From Flavobacteriales bacterium (GTDB taxonomy: Bacteria; Bacteroidota; Bacteroidia; Flavobacteriales_D; Sanyastnellaceae): a stretch of 57,525 bases of DNA. The notes under the pieces were generated by a model that saw nothing but the letters and a program-made list of their open reading frames with translations, made no database searches and was not told where the DNA came from. The position numbers were made by a program, and so were the translations under genes. Location of the stretch: NCBI GenBank assembly GCA_947442505.1, contig CANEVR010000009.1, positions 1 to 57,525 on the forward strand, written 5' to 3'. Shown piece by piece: positions 31,734 through 41,016 of this stretch; the first letter of the stretch is position 1, and the number at the start of each line of letters is the position of its first letter.

Positions 31734-34565
31734 TTATTTCTCGATAACCAATCGCTTGGTCATTTCCTTTCCATTCCATTTTACATTGACCATGTACAAT
31801 CCAGACGCCCAATCAGAGGCTACTGGCACTTCAATCAACTTACTGCCCTCAGAGAAATAGGTTGAGGCCCAAACACGGGCACCCAAGTTGTTGTATACTT
31901 CAACTTTGGCCTCGGTTTCCATGGCATCTTGACCGATAATGGTGAAAGTAACATCCATCACTGGGTTTGGATAAATAGCAACATCAGTAGTTCCAAAATC
32001 AACCATACCTGCTGATTGATCTTCAGCTAATAAAGCCATTCCGCTGCCAACTGTTCTCAAACATTCCGTAGTCCCCCATTCTCCCATGTTTCCACTAGCA
32101 TGTACAGCGCGAACACGAACATTGTAGACTTTACCAGGACCCATTCCAGGAACATTGTTCAAGAACAATACACTTGCAAAGTTGGCTGTGTTGGCATAAA
32201 CTGCTGGAGCTGCAGATGGCAGTGTCTGTGTAAATTCCCATTGATAATACAAAGCTCCGCAAACTGCGCGACTCATGGAAATCGGCTGATTGGTGGCCTT
32301 TACGGCAGGACAACGATCCGCTAAGCGAAGAGAAGTAGTAGACTCAGTGTTCAATGTAAAAGAACATGTTGAGGTAGGTTCTGCAATGATTGAACTGAAG
32401 TTGCCTGCAGCATCGGGTAAAGAATAAACCACTCCTACGTTCAATGCGTAATTAATTGCACTTCCTGTATTATTTGGAGCCACTAAAGTTCCCAAACGAG
32501 CAATTACAGTTCCACTATTTGGCGTTGTATAAGTGTATGGTGTCAAGTTTAAATTGACACTGTTTTGAGATGCTGACAACATGTTTATGCTGTAGCTGGT
32601 GGCATTGGCACGATACGCAACTTTGTAGCTGCTGCATACACTAGTGTAAACTCCTGTTCCGTTAGAATAATAATTGTCACAAGTAGACTCTACGAAGTGA
32701 TGGAAACAAATTTTTGCAGAATTATTGGAAGTTCCGCTGTTTCTGTGTAACGCAACATAGTAAGCTTGCCCTACCTCCAACTGATCATAAATCAATGTTT
32801 GATTTCCAGAAGTCACTTCGTTTTCAGTAGCAATCAACTCCAAACATCCATTGTTATCTCTGTACAATTGTAGGGTATTGTTTCCTGTTGCTGCAGACAG
32901 ACCAACGCGCAATGCATTGTATTGGGCAGTAATTGCATACCACAAGTCGGGACCATTTCCGTCAATGACAGGAGAATCAGTTCCATTATTCAAATTGGCT
33001 GAGAACATATTGCCAGCAACACAAACGGGATAAACATTGGTGTTCACAGCCGTTGAGGCGATTGCTCCAGGAGTCAACCCTTCATCCACTTGGCCATTAC
33101 AATTGTCATCCACACCGTTGCACAATTCGATGCCTGGTACTGAGCAAGAACCATCATCTTCTGTTGCAACTTCATTGTAATTACAAGCTGAAGGGTCAGT
33201 ACATCCCGAAATTTCTAACCCATCACAAACACCATCTTGATCGACATCACTGTTACAAACTCCTTGGCAGTCTAAAAACTCATTCTCTGGGAAAGTACAT
33301 GAATTGTCGTCATCGGTAGCTACTGGGTTGTAATTACAAGCCAAATCATCCGTACATCCTGCAATTTCCAATTCGTTGCAAATTCCATCTTGGTCTGTGT
33401 CATTGATACAAGTTCCAAAACAATCTACAAAATCACTCTCTGGATAAGTACATGAGTTATCACTGTTGGTGGCCGTTGGGTCATAATTACATGCAGCTAG
33501 ATCCGTACAACCGGCCACCTCTAACTCATCACAAATTCCATCTCCGTCAACATCGTTGTTACAAACGCCTTGACAATCCACAAATTCATTTTCTGGGAAA
33601 GTACAAGAGTTATCGCTATCAGTAGCTTCTGGATTGTAGTTACAAGCCAAATCGTCTGTACATCCTGCAATTTCCAATTCATTGCAAATTCCATCTTGAT
33701 CAGTATCGTTCAAACAAGTTCCATCACAATTCAAATACGCTTGTTCAGGATACAGACATGAACCATCATTCAAGGTAGCCAACGGGTCAAAATTACATGC
33801 TGTATTATCTGTACATCCTTGAACATTGCAACTGGGTTCCACACCATCACAATTGTCGTCAATTCCATTGTCACAAATTTCTTCTGCCAATGGGTTAACG
33901 TTGGCATCATTGTCATCACAATCTCCCGCCTCAACCGATAATCCTAGTGTAAATTCACATGCCTCAATCACACTGCCTGCATCACCATAGCCATCACCAT
34001 CCAAATCAGCAAAGAATATTGAACCTTGACCTTCGTCGATGGCATCGTTACAGTTGTCGTCAATTTGATTACACACTTCATCTGCAGCAGGATTAACATC
34101 AGCATTGTCATCATCACAATCTGTTGGCTCATCGCTGTACCCATTTGGCATGGCACATGTGTCCAGTGTGTTAGTGAAACCTGAATATCCATCACCATCA
34201 AGGTCTGCGTAGTAGGTGGAAGACAAATTCTCGTCAATCAAACCATCACAGTTGTTGTCAATGGCATCACATATTTCTATGGCTGCTGGATTGATGTCCG
34301 CGTTGTTGTCATCGCAATCGACATCTGCAGTGAAACCATCATTGTCCAAATCGTTGTCCGATTCTGGTTGCTGGAATCCTTGAGTCAAAATAATATCACC
34401 ACCGGATAAGGTAGTAACAAATGTTTCACCTACGCTCCAAGAAACGTATGTTCCGTTCACCGTTGCCGCGTTGCCTGCAGAGACAATGGCGGTAGGTGAG
34501 AATGATTGTGCCATCAAAAAAAACGGAGACAAAATGGCTAGACAAAATGTAAAAATGTTTTTCAT
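31734..34565 (-). CDS. Large T9SS-exported protein with MopE-like and CTD/DGIC repeats
   Basis: A 943-aa secreted protein. Signal peptide 1-19; a conserved start domain (VSWSVGETFVTTL...LTQGFQQPE) seen in many T9SS proteins; three MopE-type calcium/metal-binding units (about 75-245; DCDDNNADINP...CDAIDNNCDG) with a fourth partial at about 485; then about five tandem units of some 50 residues (about 247-480) reading GCTDxxACNYNP...DGICNELEI. The distal half contains a region with fibronectin-like segments. The C-terminus (YPNPVMDVTF...GLYMVNVKWNGKEMTKRLVIEK) is a T9SS type A sorting domain. Probably surface-attached and calcium-binding. Confidence 0.87.
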   Translation of the reverse strand: MKNIFTFCLAILSPFFLMAQSFSPTAIVSAGNAATVNGTYVSWSVGETFVTTLSGGDIILTQGFQQPESDNDLDNDGFTADVDCDDNNADINPAAIEICDAIDNNCDGLIDENLSSTYYADLDGDGYSGFTNTLDTCAMPNGYSDEPTDCDDDNADVNPAADEVCNQIDDNCNDAIDEGQGSIFFADLDGDGYGDAGSVIEACEFTLGLSVEAGDCDDNDANVNPLAEEICDNGIDDNCDGVEPSCNVQGCTDNTACNFDPLATLNDGSCLYPEQAYLNCDGTCLNDTDQDGICNELEIAGCTDDLACNYNPEATDSDNSCTFPENEFVDCQGVCNNDVDGDGICDELEVAGCTDLAACNYDPTATNSDNSCTYPESDFVDCFGTCINDTDQDGICNELEIAGCTDDLACNYNPVATDDDNSCTFPENEFLDCQGVCNSDVDQDGVCDGLEISGCTDPSACNYNEVATEDDGSCSVPGIELCNGVDDNCNGQVDEGLTPGAIASTAVNTNVYPVCVAGNMFSANLNNGTDSPVIDGNGPDLWYAITAQYNALRVGLSAATGNNTLQLYRDNNGCLELIATENEVTSGNQTLIYDQLEVGQAYYVALHRNSGTSNNSAKICFHHFVESTCDNYYSNGTGVYTSVCSSYKVAYRANATSYSINMLSASQNSVNLNLTPYTYTTPNSGTVIARLGTLVAPNNTGSAINYALNVGVVYSLPDAAGNFSSIIAEPTSTCSFTLNTESTTSLRLADRCPAVKATNQPISMSRAVCGALYYQWEFTQTLPSAAPAVYANTANFASVLFLNNVPGMGPGKVYNVRVRAVHASGNMGEWGTTECLRTVGSGMALLAEDQSAGMVDFGTTDVAIYPNPVMDVTFTIIGQDAMETEAKVEVYNNLGARVWASTYFSEGSKLIEVPVASDWASGLYMVNVKWNGKEMTKRLVIEK
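33100..33830 (-). repeat. Coding tandem repeat encoding the CTD/DGIC units
   Basis: About five DNA copies of roughly 150 bp encode units beginning GCTDxxACNYNPxAT and ending DxDGICxELEIA. Alternate copies are more alike (units 2 and 4, units 1 and 3), suggesting duplication of a two-unit block. They carry the acidic and Cys residues of the region. Confidence 0.75.
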
Positions 34566-34617
34566 ATGTGCTGAATTGTTGGCAATTTAATTCAATTTCG
34601 CCAAATATCAAAAAAAA

Positions 34618-35637
34618 TTACAATTTCCCCAAACGGCCCTTTTTGAACACATTACGCTTTGGCTGTTGGGCTTTTCGTAATTTTCTTTGTTCTTCTTCTG
34701 GCATTTTAATCACCTCATGACAAGCTTCTGAACAACAATTGCTATAATTCTCCTTGCAAGTTGGGCATTGTATAAATAAAATGTGACAACCCAAATTGGC
34801 GCAATTGGTATGTTTATCAAACGGGGAACCGCACTGATGGCATTGGGCGATAACATCTTCCGAAATGCGCTCTGCCAATCTTTCATCGAAAACAAAATTA
34901 ACCCCCTTGAATTTATTGGTCAAGCCTTGACTTTTGGCATCCCTGGCATATTTGATAATGCCTCCCTCCAAATGATAGACATTTTTAAAACCCAAATGCT
35001 TCATGTAGGCCGATGCCTTTTCGCATCGAATACCACCGGTGCAATACATGACCAAATTCTTCTCCTTGTTGTCCTTCAATAAGTCTTCTGCCACCTGTAA
35101 CTCCTCTCTAAATGTATCTACATCTGGTAGAATTGCCCCTTCAAAGTGACCCACCTCGCTCTCATAGTGGTTGCGCATATCCACGAGAATTGTATTGGGA
35201 TTATCCGTCATTTCATTGAAGGCCTGCGCGTTCAAATATTCACCCGTATTGGCAGGATCAAACGATGCGTCATCCAAACCATCCGCAACAATTTTCTTGC
35301 GTAGTTTGACCTTGAGCATGTAAAAACTATGCGAATCATCCGCCACTGCTGTATTTAACCTGACCTGATCAAGTGCCGGAAAAGAGAATAAAAACGACTT
35401 GAATCTTTCAAAATTCTCTGTGGGAACCGATACCTGAGCGTTTATTCCTTCTTCGGCTATGTAAACCCTTCCCAAGACCCCAAGGGAAAAAGCTTTTTGA
35501 TAAAACGTATCTCGAAAATCAGCTGGATCCTCAATTTTAAAATACTTATAAAAAGAAACCGTGGTTCTTAGAATATTGTCATTGGTCATTTGAGCTTTCA
35601 GTACTCTCCTGTCCATTAAATTGTAAAGTCTTTTCAT
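34618..35637 (-). CDS. trhO: tRNA uridine(34) hydroxylase TrhO (rhodanese type)
   Basis: A 339-aa YceA/TrhO protein, which hydroxylates U34 of tRNA to ho5U with oxygen. It has the N-terminal acylphosphatase-like part ([18 protein letters not shown]), the rhodanese domain with active-site loop CTGGIRC, and a C-terminal Cys-rich segment (CHQCGSPF...[28 protein letters not shown]) that likely binds zinc. The ATG at 35637 follows a TAGTTTTG box by 29 nt. Strong match by pattern to the family. Confidence 0.93.
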   Translation of the reverse strand: MKRLYNLMDRRVLKAQMTNDNILRTTVSFYKYFKIEDPADFRDTFYQKAFSLGVLGRVYIAEEGINAQVSVPTENFERFKSFLFSFPALDQVRLNTAVADDSHSFYMLKVKLRKKIVADGLDDASFDPANTGEYLNAQAFNEMTDNPNTILVDMRNHYESEVGHFEGAILPDVDTFREELQVAEDLLKDNKEKNLVMYCTGGIRCEKASAYMKHLGFKNVYHLEGGIIKYARDAKSQGLTNKFKGVNFVFDERLAERISEDVIAQCHQCGSPFDKHTNCANLGCHILFIQCPTCKENYSNCCSEACHEVIKMPEEEQRKLRKAQQPKRNVFKKGRLGKL

Positions 35638-35666
35638 AGCGGGTATAAGCGTAGATTATACAGATG

Positions 35667-35674
35667 CAAAACTA
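35667..35674 (-). promoter_or_regulatory. -7 promoter box of trhO (TAGTTTTG)
   Basis: An exact TAnnTTTG match on the - strand, 29 nt before the ATG at 35637. Confidence 0.5.
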
Positions 35675-35690
35675 CATGAAGCGTCAAAAA

Positions 35691-35712
35691 AAAAGGCCCT
35701 TTCGGGCCTTTT
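35691..35712 (-). terminator. Intrinsic terminator after ahcY
   Basis: A 9-bp perfect stem AAAAGGCCC / GGGCCTTTT with a 4-nt loop, 16 bp after the ahcY stop, with T tracts on the - strand RNA side. Confidence 0.88.
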
Positions 35713-35728
35713 TCATTTGAAAAACTGA

Positions 35729-37039
35729 TTAATACCTGTATTGGTCATTCTTAAATGGACCTTCAACTGCTACGCCAATATACTCAGCTTGATCTGGGGT
35801 TAAAACCTCCAATTCTACACCAATTTTGGCCAAATGCAAATGAGCAACTTTCTCATCCAAATGCTTGGGCAATACATAAACCTTGTTCTCATATTTATCA
35901 TGGTTCTGCCACAACTCCAACTGAGCCAATGTCTGATTGGTGAATGAATTACTCATCACAAAAGATGGGTGACCTGTTGCGCAACCCAAATTAACCAAAC
36001 GACCTTCTGCCAAAACAATGATGTCCTTTCCGTCAATGGTGTATTTGTCTACTTGTGGTTTAATGATGTCTTTGGTCGCACCATAATTATCGTTTAACCA
36101 AGCCATGTCAATTTCATTGTCAAAATGGCCAATGTTACACACCACTGCATTGTGCTTCATGTTTTTGAAATGGCGGTCAACGATAATCTTGTGATTACCG
36201 GTTGCTGTAACGATAATGTCCGCTTCAGCGATGGCTGTGTCCATCTTCTTAACCTCATAACCTTCCATTGCAGCTTGCAAAGCGCAGATTGGATCGATTT
36301 CAGTCACGATAACACGTACACCTGCATTTTTCAAAGAGTCCGCTGACCCTTTTCCTACATCACCATATCCAGCGACAACAGCCACTTTCCCGGCCATCAT
36401 CAAATCTGTAGCACGTCTCAATGCGTCTACCAATGATTCTCTGCACCCGTATTTGTTATCAAACTTGGACTTGGTTACGCTATCATTGATATTGATTGCT
36501 GGCAACAACAAGCTTCCGTTTCTCTCGCGGTCATACAAACGCAAAACACCGGTTGTTGTTTCTTCAGAAATACCACGGATACCAGCCACCAACTCAGGGT
36601 AACGATCAAAAACCATATTGGTCAAATCTCCACCGTCATCCAAAATCATATTCAACGCTTGTCCTTCTGGAAAAGCATGCAATGTCTGCTCAATACACCA
36701 ATCAAACTCTTCTTCATTCATTCCTTTCCAGGCATAAACAGGAATACCTGCATCGGCAATGGCTGCTGCGGCGTGGTCCTGCGTAGAAAAGATGTTACAT
36801 GAACTCCAAGAAACATCTGCTCCCAACTCAACCAACGTCTCAATCAAAACCGCTGTTTGTATGGTCATGTGCAAACATCCTGCGATGCGTGCCCCTTGTA
36901 ATGGCTTGCTTGCGCCAAATTCTTCACGCAAGGACATCAATCCCGGCATCTCAGCTTCTGCCAATTTAATTTCTTTGCGACCCCATTCTGCAAGGCCCAT
37001 GTCCTTAACTTTGTAGTTCATCTTGGTTTCAGTTAACAT
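35729..37039 (-). CDS. ahcY: Adenosylhomocysteinase
   Basis: A 436-aa NAD-dependent S-adenosylhomocysteine hydrolase, which splits SAH to adenosine and homocysteine in the methyl cycle. Motifs are [32 protein letters not shown], the NAD-binding [14 protein letters not shown] and the C-terminal DQYRY. Start: ATG at 37039 follows a TATCTTTG box by 17 nt; ATG at 37021 (MNYKVKDMG) is an alternative. Confidence 0.96.
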   Translation of the reverse strand: MLTETKMNYKVKDMGLAEWGRKEIKLAEAEMPGLMSLREEFGASKPLQGARIAGCLHMTIQTAVLIETLVELGADVSWSSCNIFSTQDHAAAAIADAGIPVYAWKGMNEEEFDWCIEQTLHAFPEGQALNMILDDGGDLTNMVFDRYPELVAGIRGISEETTTGVLRLYDRERNGSLLLPAININDSVTKSKFDNKYGCRESLVDALRRATDLMMAGKVAVVAGYGDVGKGSADSLKNAGVRVIVTEIDPICALQAAMEGYEVKKMDTAIAEADIIVTATGNHKIIVDRHFKNMKHNAVVCNIGHFDNEIDMAWLNDNYGATKDIIKPQVDKYTIDGKDIIVLAEGRLVNLGCATGHPSFVMSNSFTNQTLAQLELWQNHDKYENKVYVLPKHLDEKVAHLHLAKIGVELEVLTPDQAEYIGVAVEGPFKNDQYRY

Positions 37040-37056
37040 ACTTTTTTAATTTGATA

Positions 37057-37064
37057 CAAAGATA
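37057..37064 (-). promoter_or_regulatory. -7 promoter box of ahcY (TATCTTTG)
   Basis: An exact TAnnTTTG match on the - strand, 17 nt before the ATG at 37039. Confidence 0.58.
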
Positions 37065-37101
37065 TGCTGTTAGAACGCTCAACAAAAATGGAATCTTTTT
37101 G

Positions 37102-37710
37102 ATGATCAGGGAATTAGTTATCAATGACGTTCAAGTTAGGATTTGGCACAGCGCTGCGCCCGCACCCGTAGTGGATCACCCTATTCGGTCCCAAAGACTT
37201 CACCCGCATCGACAAGCTGAGTTTGATATGATAGCGGCTCTTATGCCCCATCCTTGGTCGTGGGATGATATCACAAAAGATCAACTAGGAAAACCCCGTC
37301 TTAAAAATGGAAATCCCCAAATTGGCATCAGTCATTCCAACGGAATTGGCTGCTTTGCCTGGTCGGACAGAGATTTTGGTATTGACATTCAAACACCTCA
37401 TCCCAGTATTTTCAAAGTACGAAACAAATATTGTCATCCCAAAGAATTGGAATTTTTGAGGAATGAAGTAGCGGATTCCCGTCATCTCATGCTATGGTCT
37501 GCCAAGGAGGCCATTTACAAGTTTTATGGCCATGGTATTGATTTTAGCCATGACCTCATAGCACAACCCTTTCAAGAATCTGACGACAAGATTTCCATAG
37601 TGTGCCACATTGATAAAGACAAATGCATTACTTTTAGTGTCTATTGCTTGCAGCAAGAAAATTTTATTCTCACCATAGCCCAAACGTTCAATCATGAAAA
37701 CCACATTTAA
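37102..37710 (+). CDS. 4'-phosphopantetheinyl transferase superfamily protein
   Basis: A 202-aa Sfp/AcpS-type enzyme moving the phosphopantetheine arm of CoA to a carrier protein. Motifs are GKPRLKNGNPQIGISHSNG, FGIDIQ (Mg-binding Asp) and WSAKEAIYKFYG (the WxxKEA(Y/I)xK motif). The ATG at 37102 is chosen because it follows a CTTTTTG box and gives the normal length; the frame extends to 37051. It overlaps the next gene by 17 nt. No carrier-protein or polyketide/peptide synthase gene is visible here, so it may serve fatty-acid or other carriers. Confidence 0.88.
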   Translation: MIRELVINDVQVRIWHSAAPAPVVDHPIRSQRLHPHRQAEFDMIAALMPHPWSWDDITKDQLGKPRLKNGNPQIGISHSNGIGCFAWSDRDFGIDIQTPHPSIFKVRNKYCHPKELEFLRNEVADSRHLMLWSAKEAIYKFYGHGIDFSHDLIAQPFQESDDKISIVCHIDKDKCITFSVYCLQQENFILTIAQTFNHENHI

Positions 37711-39517
37711 TTCATTTCTTACCTTCTGCTTATTGACGTTGTATTTTTTTACAACTGGTCAAGACACCATCGTTTGGCAAGAAAATTTTAGCAATGGCAT
37801 CCCAGCCGGTTGGGTTAATGAAGAATCCAATGGCGCAAGTTGGGAATACCGCGGACCAAGCACCATCCCAGACAATACCATTGGCTCAAGAGGTGCTTGT
37901 ACCATTAATTTCATGGGAGAGCCCATGAATAGCACGTCACAAAGCAATGGTTTCATCATTTTTGATTCAAACTATTGGGACAACGATGCCCTACCTTGTG
38001 TGCCTGGCAACTTTGGAACTGGCCCAGTTCCTGGACCACATTTGGCTCATCTCACTACGACCAGTATTGACCTAAGCAACGTTCAATATGCCGCATTGGA
38101 ATGGGAACAATATGTCAGGTTTTATCAAGGAAATACACGTGTTGAAGTGAGCGTCAACCAGAGCAGCTGGTCTCCACTTTATGCCAATAACATCCCTCTG
38201 GCCGCTTCAACGTCCAATGCGGAAAACAAAAGAATTTATCTTGGAAACAACATTTGTGGCAATGCAGATGTCCGTTTCAGATTTGTCTATGATGGTCTCT
38301 ACTATTTCTGGATGTTGGATGATATCAAAGTGGTTGAGGTGGCCACCAACGACTTAAAAATCAATTCGACCAATTACGGCGATTTTGATTTCCTTGATCC
38401 AGCCCACCCAACAGGCTTTGAATGGATGGAATACAGTATTTACCCTGCGCCTATGTCTCCAACATTGAAATTCAGTGCACACATTGAAAATTGGGGGGGC
38501 GTGCCACAAACTGCATGCGGATTGAATGCACAGGTATTTTCTGATGCTACCAATACCTTGTTGTACAATGGAACAACAACAGATTTTGTTACCATTCCTG
38601 TGGGTGGCTCTGCTGAAATAAGAGCAGGCCTATTTGCTATGGCACAAGACACAGGAAATTACTCCATCCATTACAGTACACTTCAGAATGAAACGGATGT
38701 ATTTGAAGACAACAATTTGGATACCGCACATTTCAGAATCTCGCCTTGTGTTCTTGCCAGAGATCATGGGGTAGTCAATGCGTTGTATGAGGGATCAGAA
38801 GTTTTTTGGGACAATAATTTTGAAATGGGAAATATTTTTCTTCCCACTTATGACATGCCCGTTTCAGCCATTTCTGTTGCACTTGGAGACAACGCTGATA
38901 TCAACGCAACGTTCAGAGGAAAAATTCATTCTTTTCAATATGGAGATTCTTTGGTGACACAATTCATTGCAGAAACACCCATCTCCAACATTGATCCCAA
39001 TCAACTGAATGCGGTTGGGGAGCAAGCCAAATTTCACTATTTGAATTTTACTGATACAGTTGTCCTTCAAGCCAACACACCCTATTGGATTACGGTAGAA
39101 AGTGATGCGGGAACCAACAACCTTCCCATTGCCATGAGCCATCCAGCGGATGTATATACCAGTTGGATCAAAAACAATGATGGATACTTTTTTCTTTCTA
39201 ACATTCCACTTATCCGCATACAATCATGCATGGATACAGGAAACGCGAATCCGGATACTACCACCTCGGTTCCTGTGATTGATTGGTCTCAATGGGTATT
39301 ATTCCCTAATCCAGCAGAAAACAAATTGTTCATACAAGGAATTAACATTGGTAATGAATATAGTTTTGTGATCATGGACGTGGCGGGTAGAAAGATAGAA
39401 GAGGGGCAATACAATCCGCAACAAGGAATCAATGTTGAACAGCTTCAAAAGGGCTACTATCAACTGATCATTTTCAATGAGAACAAAAAGAAAGTCGTTT
39501 CGTTTATTAAAAAATAA
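37694..39517 (+). CDS. T9SS-exported protein with choice-of-anchor-J-like lectin domain
   Basis: A 607-aa secreted protein. Signal peptide 1-22; residues 25-215 (WQENFSNGIPAGWVNEESNGASWEY...YYFWMLDDIKVVEV) resemble the MAM/choice-of-anchor-J jelly roll found in adhesins and cleaved adhesin domains. A middle beta-rich region follows; the C-terminus (VLFPNPAENKLFIQG...VMDVAGRKIEEG...GYYQLIIFNENKKKVVSFIKK) is a T9SS type A sorting domain. The start lies within the transferase gene (17-nt overlap), and the stop overlaps the GH3 ATG by one base. Confidence 0.85.
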   Translation: MKTTFNSFLTFCLLTLYFFTTGQDTIVWQENFSNGIPAGWVNEESNGASWEYRGPSTIPDNTIGSRGACTINFMGEPMNSTSQSNGFIIFDSNYWDNDALPCVPGNFGTGPVPGPHLAHLTTTSIDLSNVQYAALEWEQYVRFYQGNTRVEVSVNQSSWSPLYANNIPLAASTSNAENKRIYLGNNICGNADVRFRFVYDGLYYFWMLDDIKVVEVATNDLKINSTNYGDFDFLDPAHPTGFEWMEYSIYPAPMSPTLKFSAHIENWGGVPQTACGLNAQVFSDATNTLLYNGTTTDFVTIPVGGSAEIRAGLFAMAQDTGNYSIHYSTLQNETDVFEDNNLDTAHFRISPCVLARDHGVVNALYEGSEVFWDNNFEMGNIFLPTYDMPVSAISVALGDNADINATFRGKIHSFQYGDSLVTQFIAETPISNIDPNQLNAVGEQAKFHYLNFTDTVVLQANTPYWITVESDAGTNNLPIAMSHPADVYTSWIKNNDGYFFLSNIPLIRIQSCMDTGNANPDTTTSVPVIDWSQWVLFPNPAENKLFIQGINIGNEYSFVIMDVAGRKIEEGQYNPQQGINVEQLQKGYYQLIIFNENKKKVVSFIKK

Positions 39518-41016
39518 TGGGCATCAAATCCCGAATAGCCCGACCGTTAGCGCGGTGGATGCGCAATAGAATCATGCAAGAGGCCATGAAAGCCTCTGAG
39601 CACCAAAAGAATTGTTTGATGCAATTGATTCAAGATGCGCGCCATACCCAGTATGGTCAGGATCATCAATTTGAAAATATTCAATCCTATTCAGATTTTG
39701 TAGCACGAAATCCCATTCATGAATATGAAGATCTCTTGCCTTACATCCAAGATGTAAAACAAGGGAAGAAAAATGTTCTGTGGCCTGGTTTGCCCATGTA
39801 CTTGGCAAAAACTTCAGGTACCACAGCCGGAGCAAAATACATTCCCATCAGCAAGGAAAGTATGCCCAGCCATATTTCAGCTGCGCGAAATGCATTATTG
39901 TGTTATATCGCAACTAGCGGAAATGCAGAATTTGTAGATGGGAAAATGATATTTCTTCAAGGAAGTCCCATTTTGGACTACTTGCCATCCGGCATTGCAG
40001 TGGGTCGTCTCAGCGGCATAGTTGCCCATCATGTTCCCAAGTATCTTCAAAAGAATCGACTGCCGAAATACGAAACCAATTGCATCGAGGATTGGGAAAC
40101 CAAGGTTGATACCATCACGCGAGAGACACTTGACCAAGACATGCGATTAATCTCAGGCATCCCCAGCTGGGTTCAGATGTATTTTGAAAGATTGATTGGC
40201 CAAAGTGGAAAGGAAAATATCAAATCCATTTTCCCCAATTTCAGTTTGTTTGTGTACGGAGGCGTTCATTACGAACCATACCGAAAAAAAATGGAGTCGC
40301 TCATGGGTGGCAGAATTGACACAGTTGAAACCTTTCCGGCAAGTGAAGGATTCTTTGCCTACCAAGATGACATTCACCGCGATGACTTATTGCTCAACAC
40401 CAATGCTGGTATTTTTTATGAGTTCATTGAGGTGTCCAAATACCACGATGCACAACCTCTGCGCGTTCCCCTTTGGGAAGTAAAAGAGAATGTACAATAT
40501 GCCCTGATTCTAAGCACCAATGCGGGTTTGTGGAGTTACAGCATTGGAGATACTGTCAAATTTACCAGCGTTGCTCCTTATCGAATTAAAGTGACGGGTC
40601 GCATCAAACACTATACGAGCGCCTTTGGAGAGCATGTCATTGCAGAAGAAGTGGAAAACGCCATGCAATCCGCATTAAAAGAATTTGACTTTATTGCCAA
40701 TGATTTTCATGTTGCACCAAAAGTCAACGTGCAGGATGAATTGCCCTACCATGAATGGTTTATTGAAAGCGAGGAAATTCCTGCAAACAGCGCGAACATT
40801 GCTCAATTTTTGGATGATAAAATGACGGAGCAAAACATTTATTACAAAGATTTGATTGAAGGAAAAGTGTTGCAACCATTAAAAATCAAATGGCTTCCAG
40901 AAGGATCCTTTCATCAAGCCATGAAAGCAGGTGGAAAGCTCGGTGGGCAAAACAAGGTGCCTCGTCTTGCCAATCACCGAGATTTCGCTGATTTACTCAG
41001 CCAATCGCCATCTTAA
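39517..41016 (+). CDS. GH3-family acyl-acid amido synthetase-like protein
   Basis: A 499-aa member of the GH3 (auxin-responsive) ANL superfamily. It has the ATP loop LAKTSGTTAGAKYIPIS (around 100), FLQGSPILDYLPSG, a second block VETFPASEGFFAYQ, an STNAGLWSYSIGDTVKFT motif, and a hinge ISKYTSAFGEHV-type SAFGEHVIAEEV. In plants GH3 enzymes join amino acids to carboxylic hormones through adenylates; bacterial homologues are little studied. Coupled to the T9SS protein gene by TAATG. Ends with a 24-bp convergent overlap with the TonB receptor. Confidence 0.87.
   Translation: MGIKSRIARPLARWMRNRIMQEAMKASEHQKNCLMQLIQDARHTQYGQDHQFENIQSYSDFVARNPIHEYEDLLPYIQDVKQGKKNVLWPGLPMYLAKTSGTTAGAKYIPISKESMPSHISAARNALLCYIATSGNAEFVDGKMIFLQGSPILDYLPSGIAVGRLSGIVAHHVPKYLQKNRLPKYETNCIEDWETKVDTITRETLDQDMRLISGIPSWVQMYFERLIGQSGKENIKSIFPNFSLFVYGGVHYEPYRKKMESLMGGRIDTVETFPASEGFFAYQDDIHRDDLLLNTNAGIFYEFIEVSKYHDAQPLRVPLWEVKENVQYALILSTNAGLWSYSIGDTVKFTSVAPYRIKVTGRIKHYTSAFGEHVIAEEVENAMQSALKEFDFIANDFHVAPKVNVQDELPYHEWFIESEEIPANSANIAQFLDDKMTEQNIYYKDLIEGKVLQPLKIKWLPEGSFHQAMKAGGKLGGQNKVPRLANHRDFADLLSQSPS

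Noticed and set aside
33100-33830. Possible CRISPR array or mobile repeat in the T9SS gene
   Set aside because: The repeats are in frame, about 150 bp long and encode a known Cys/Asp motif.
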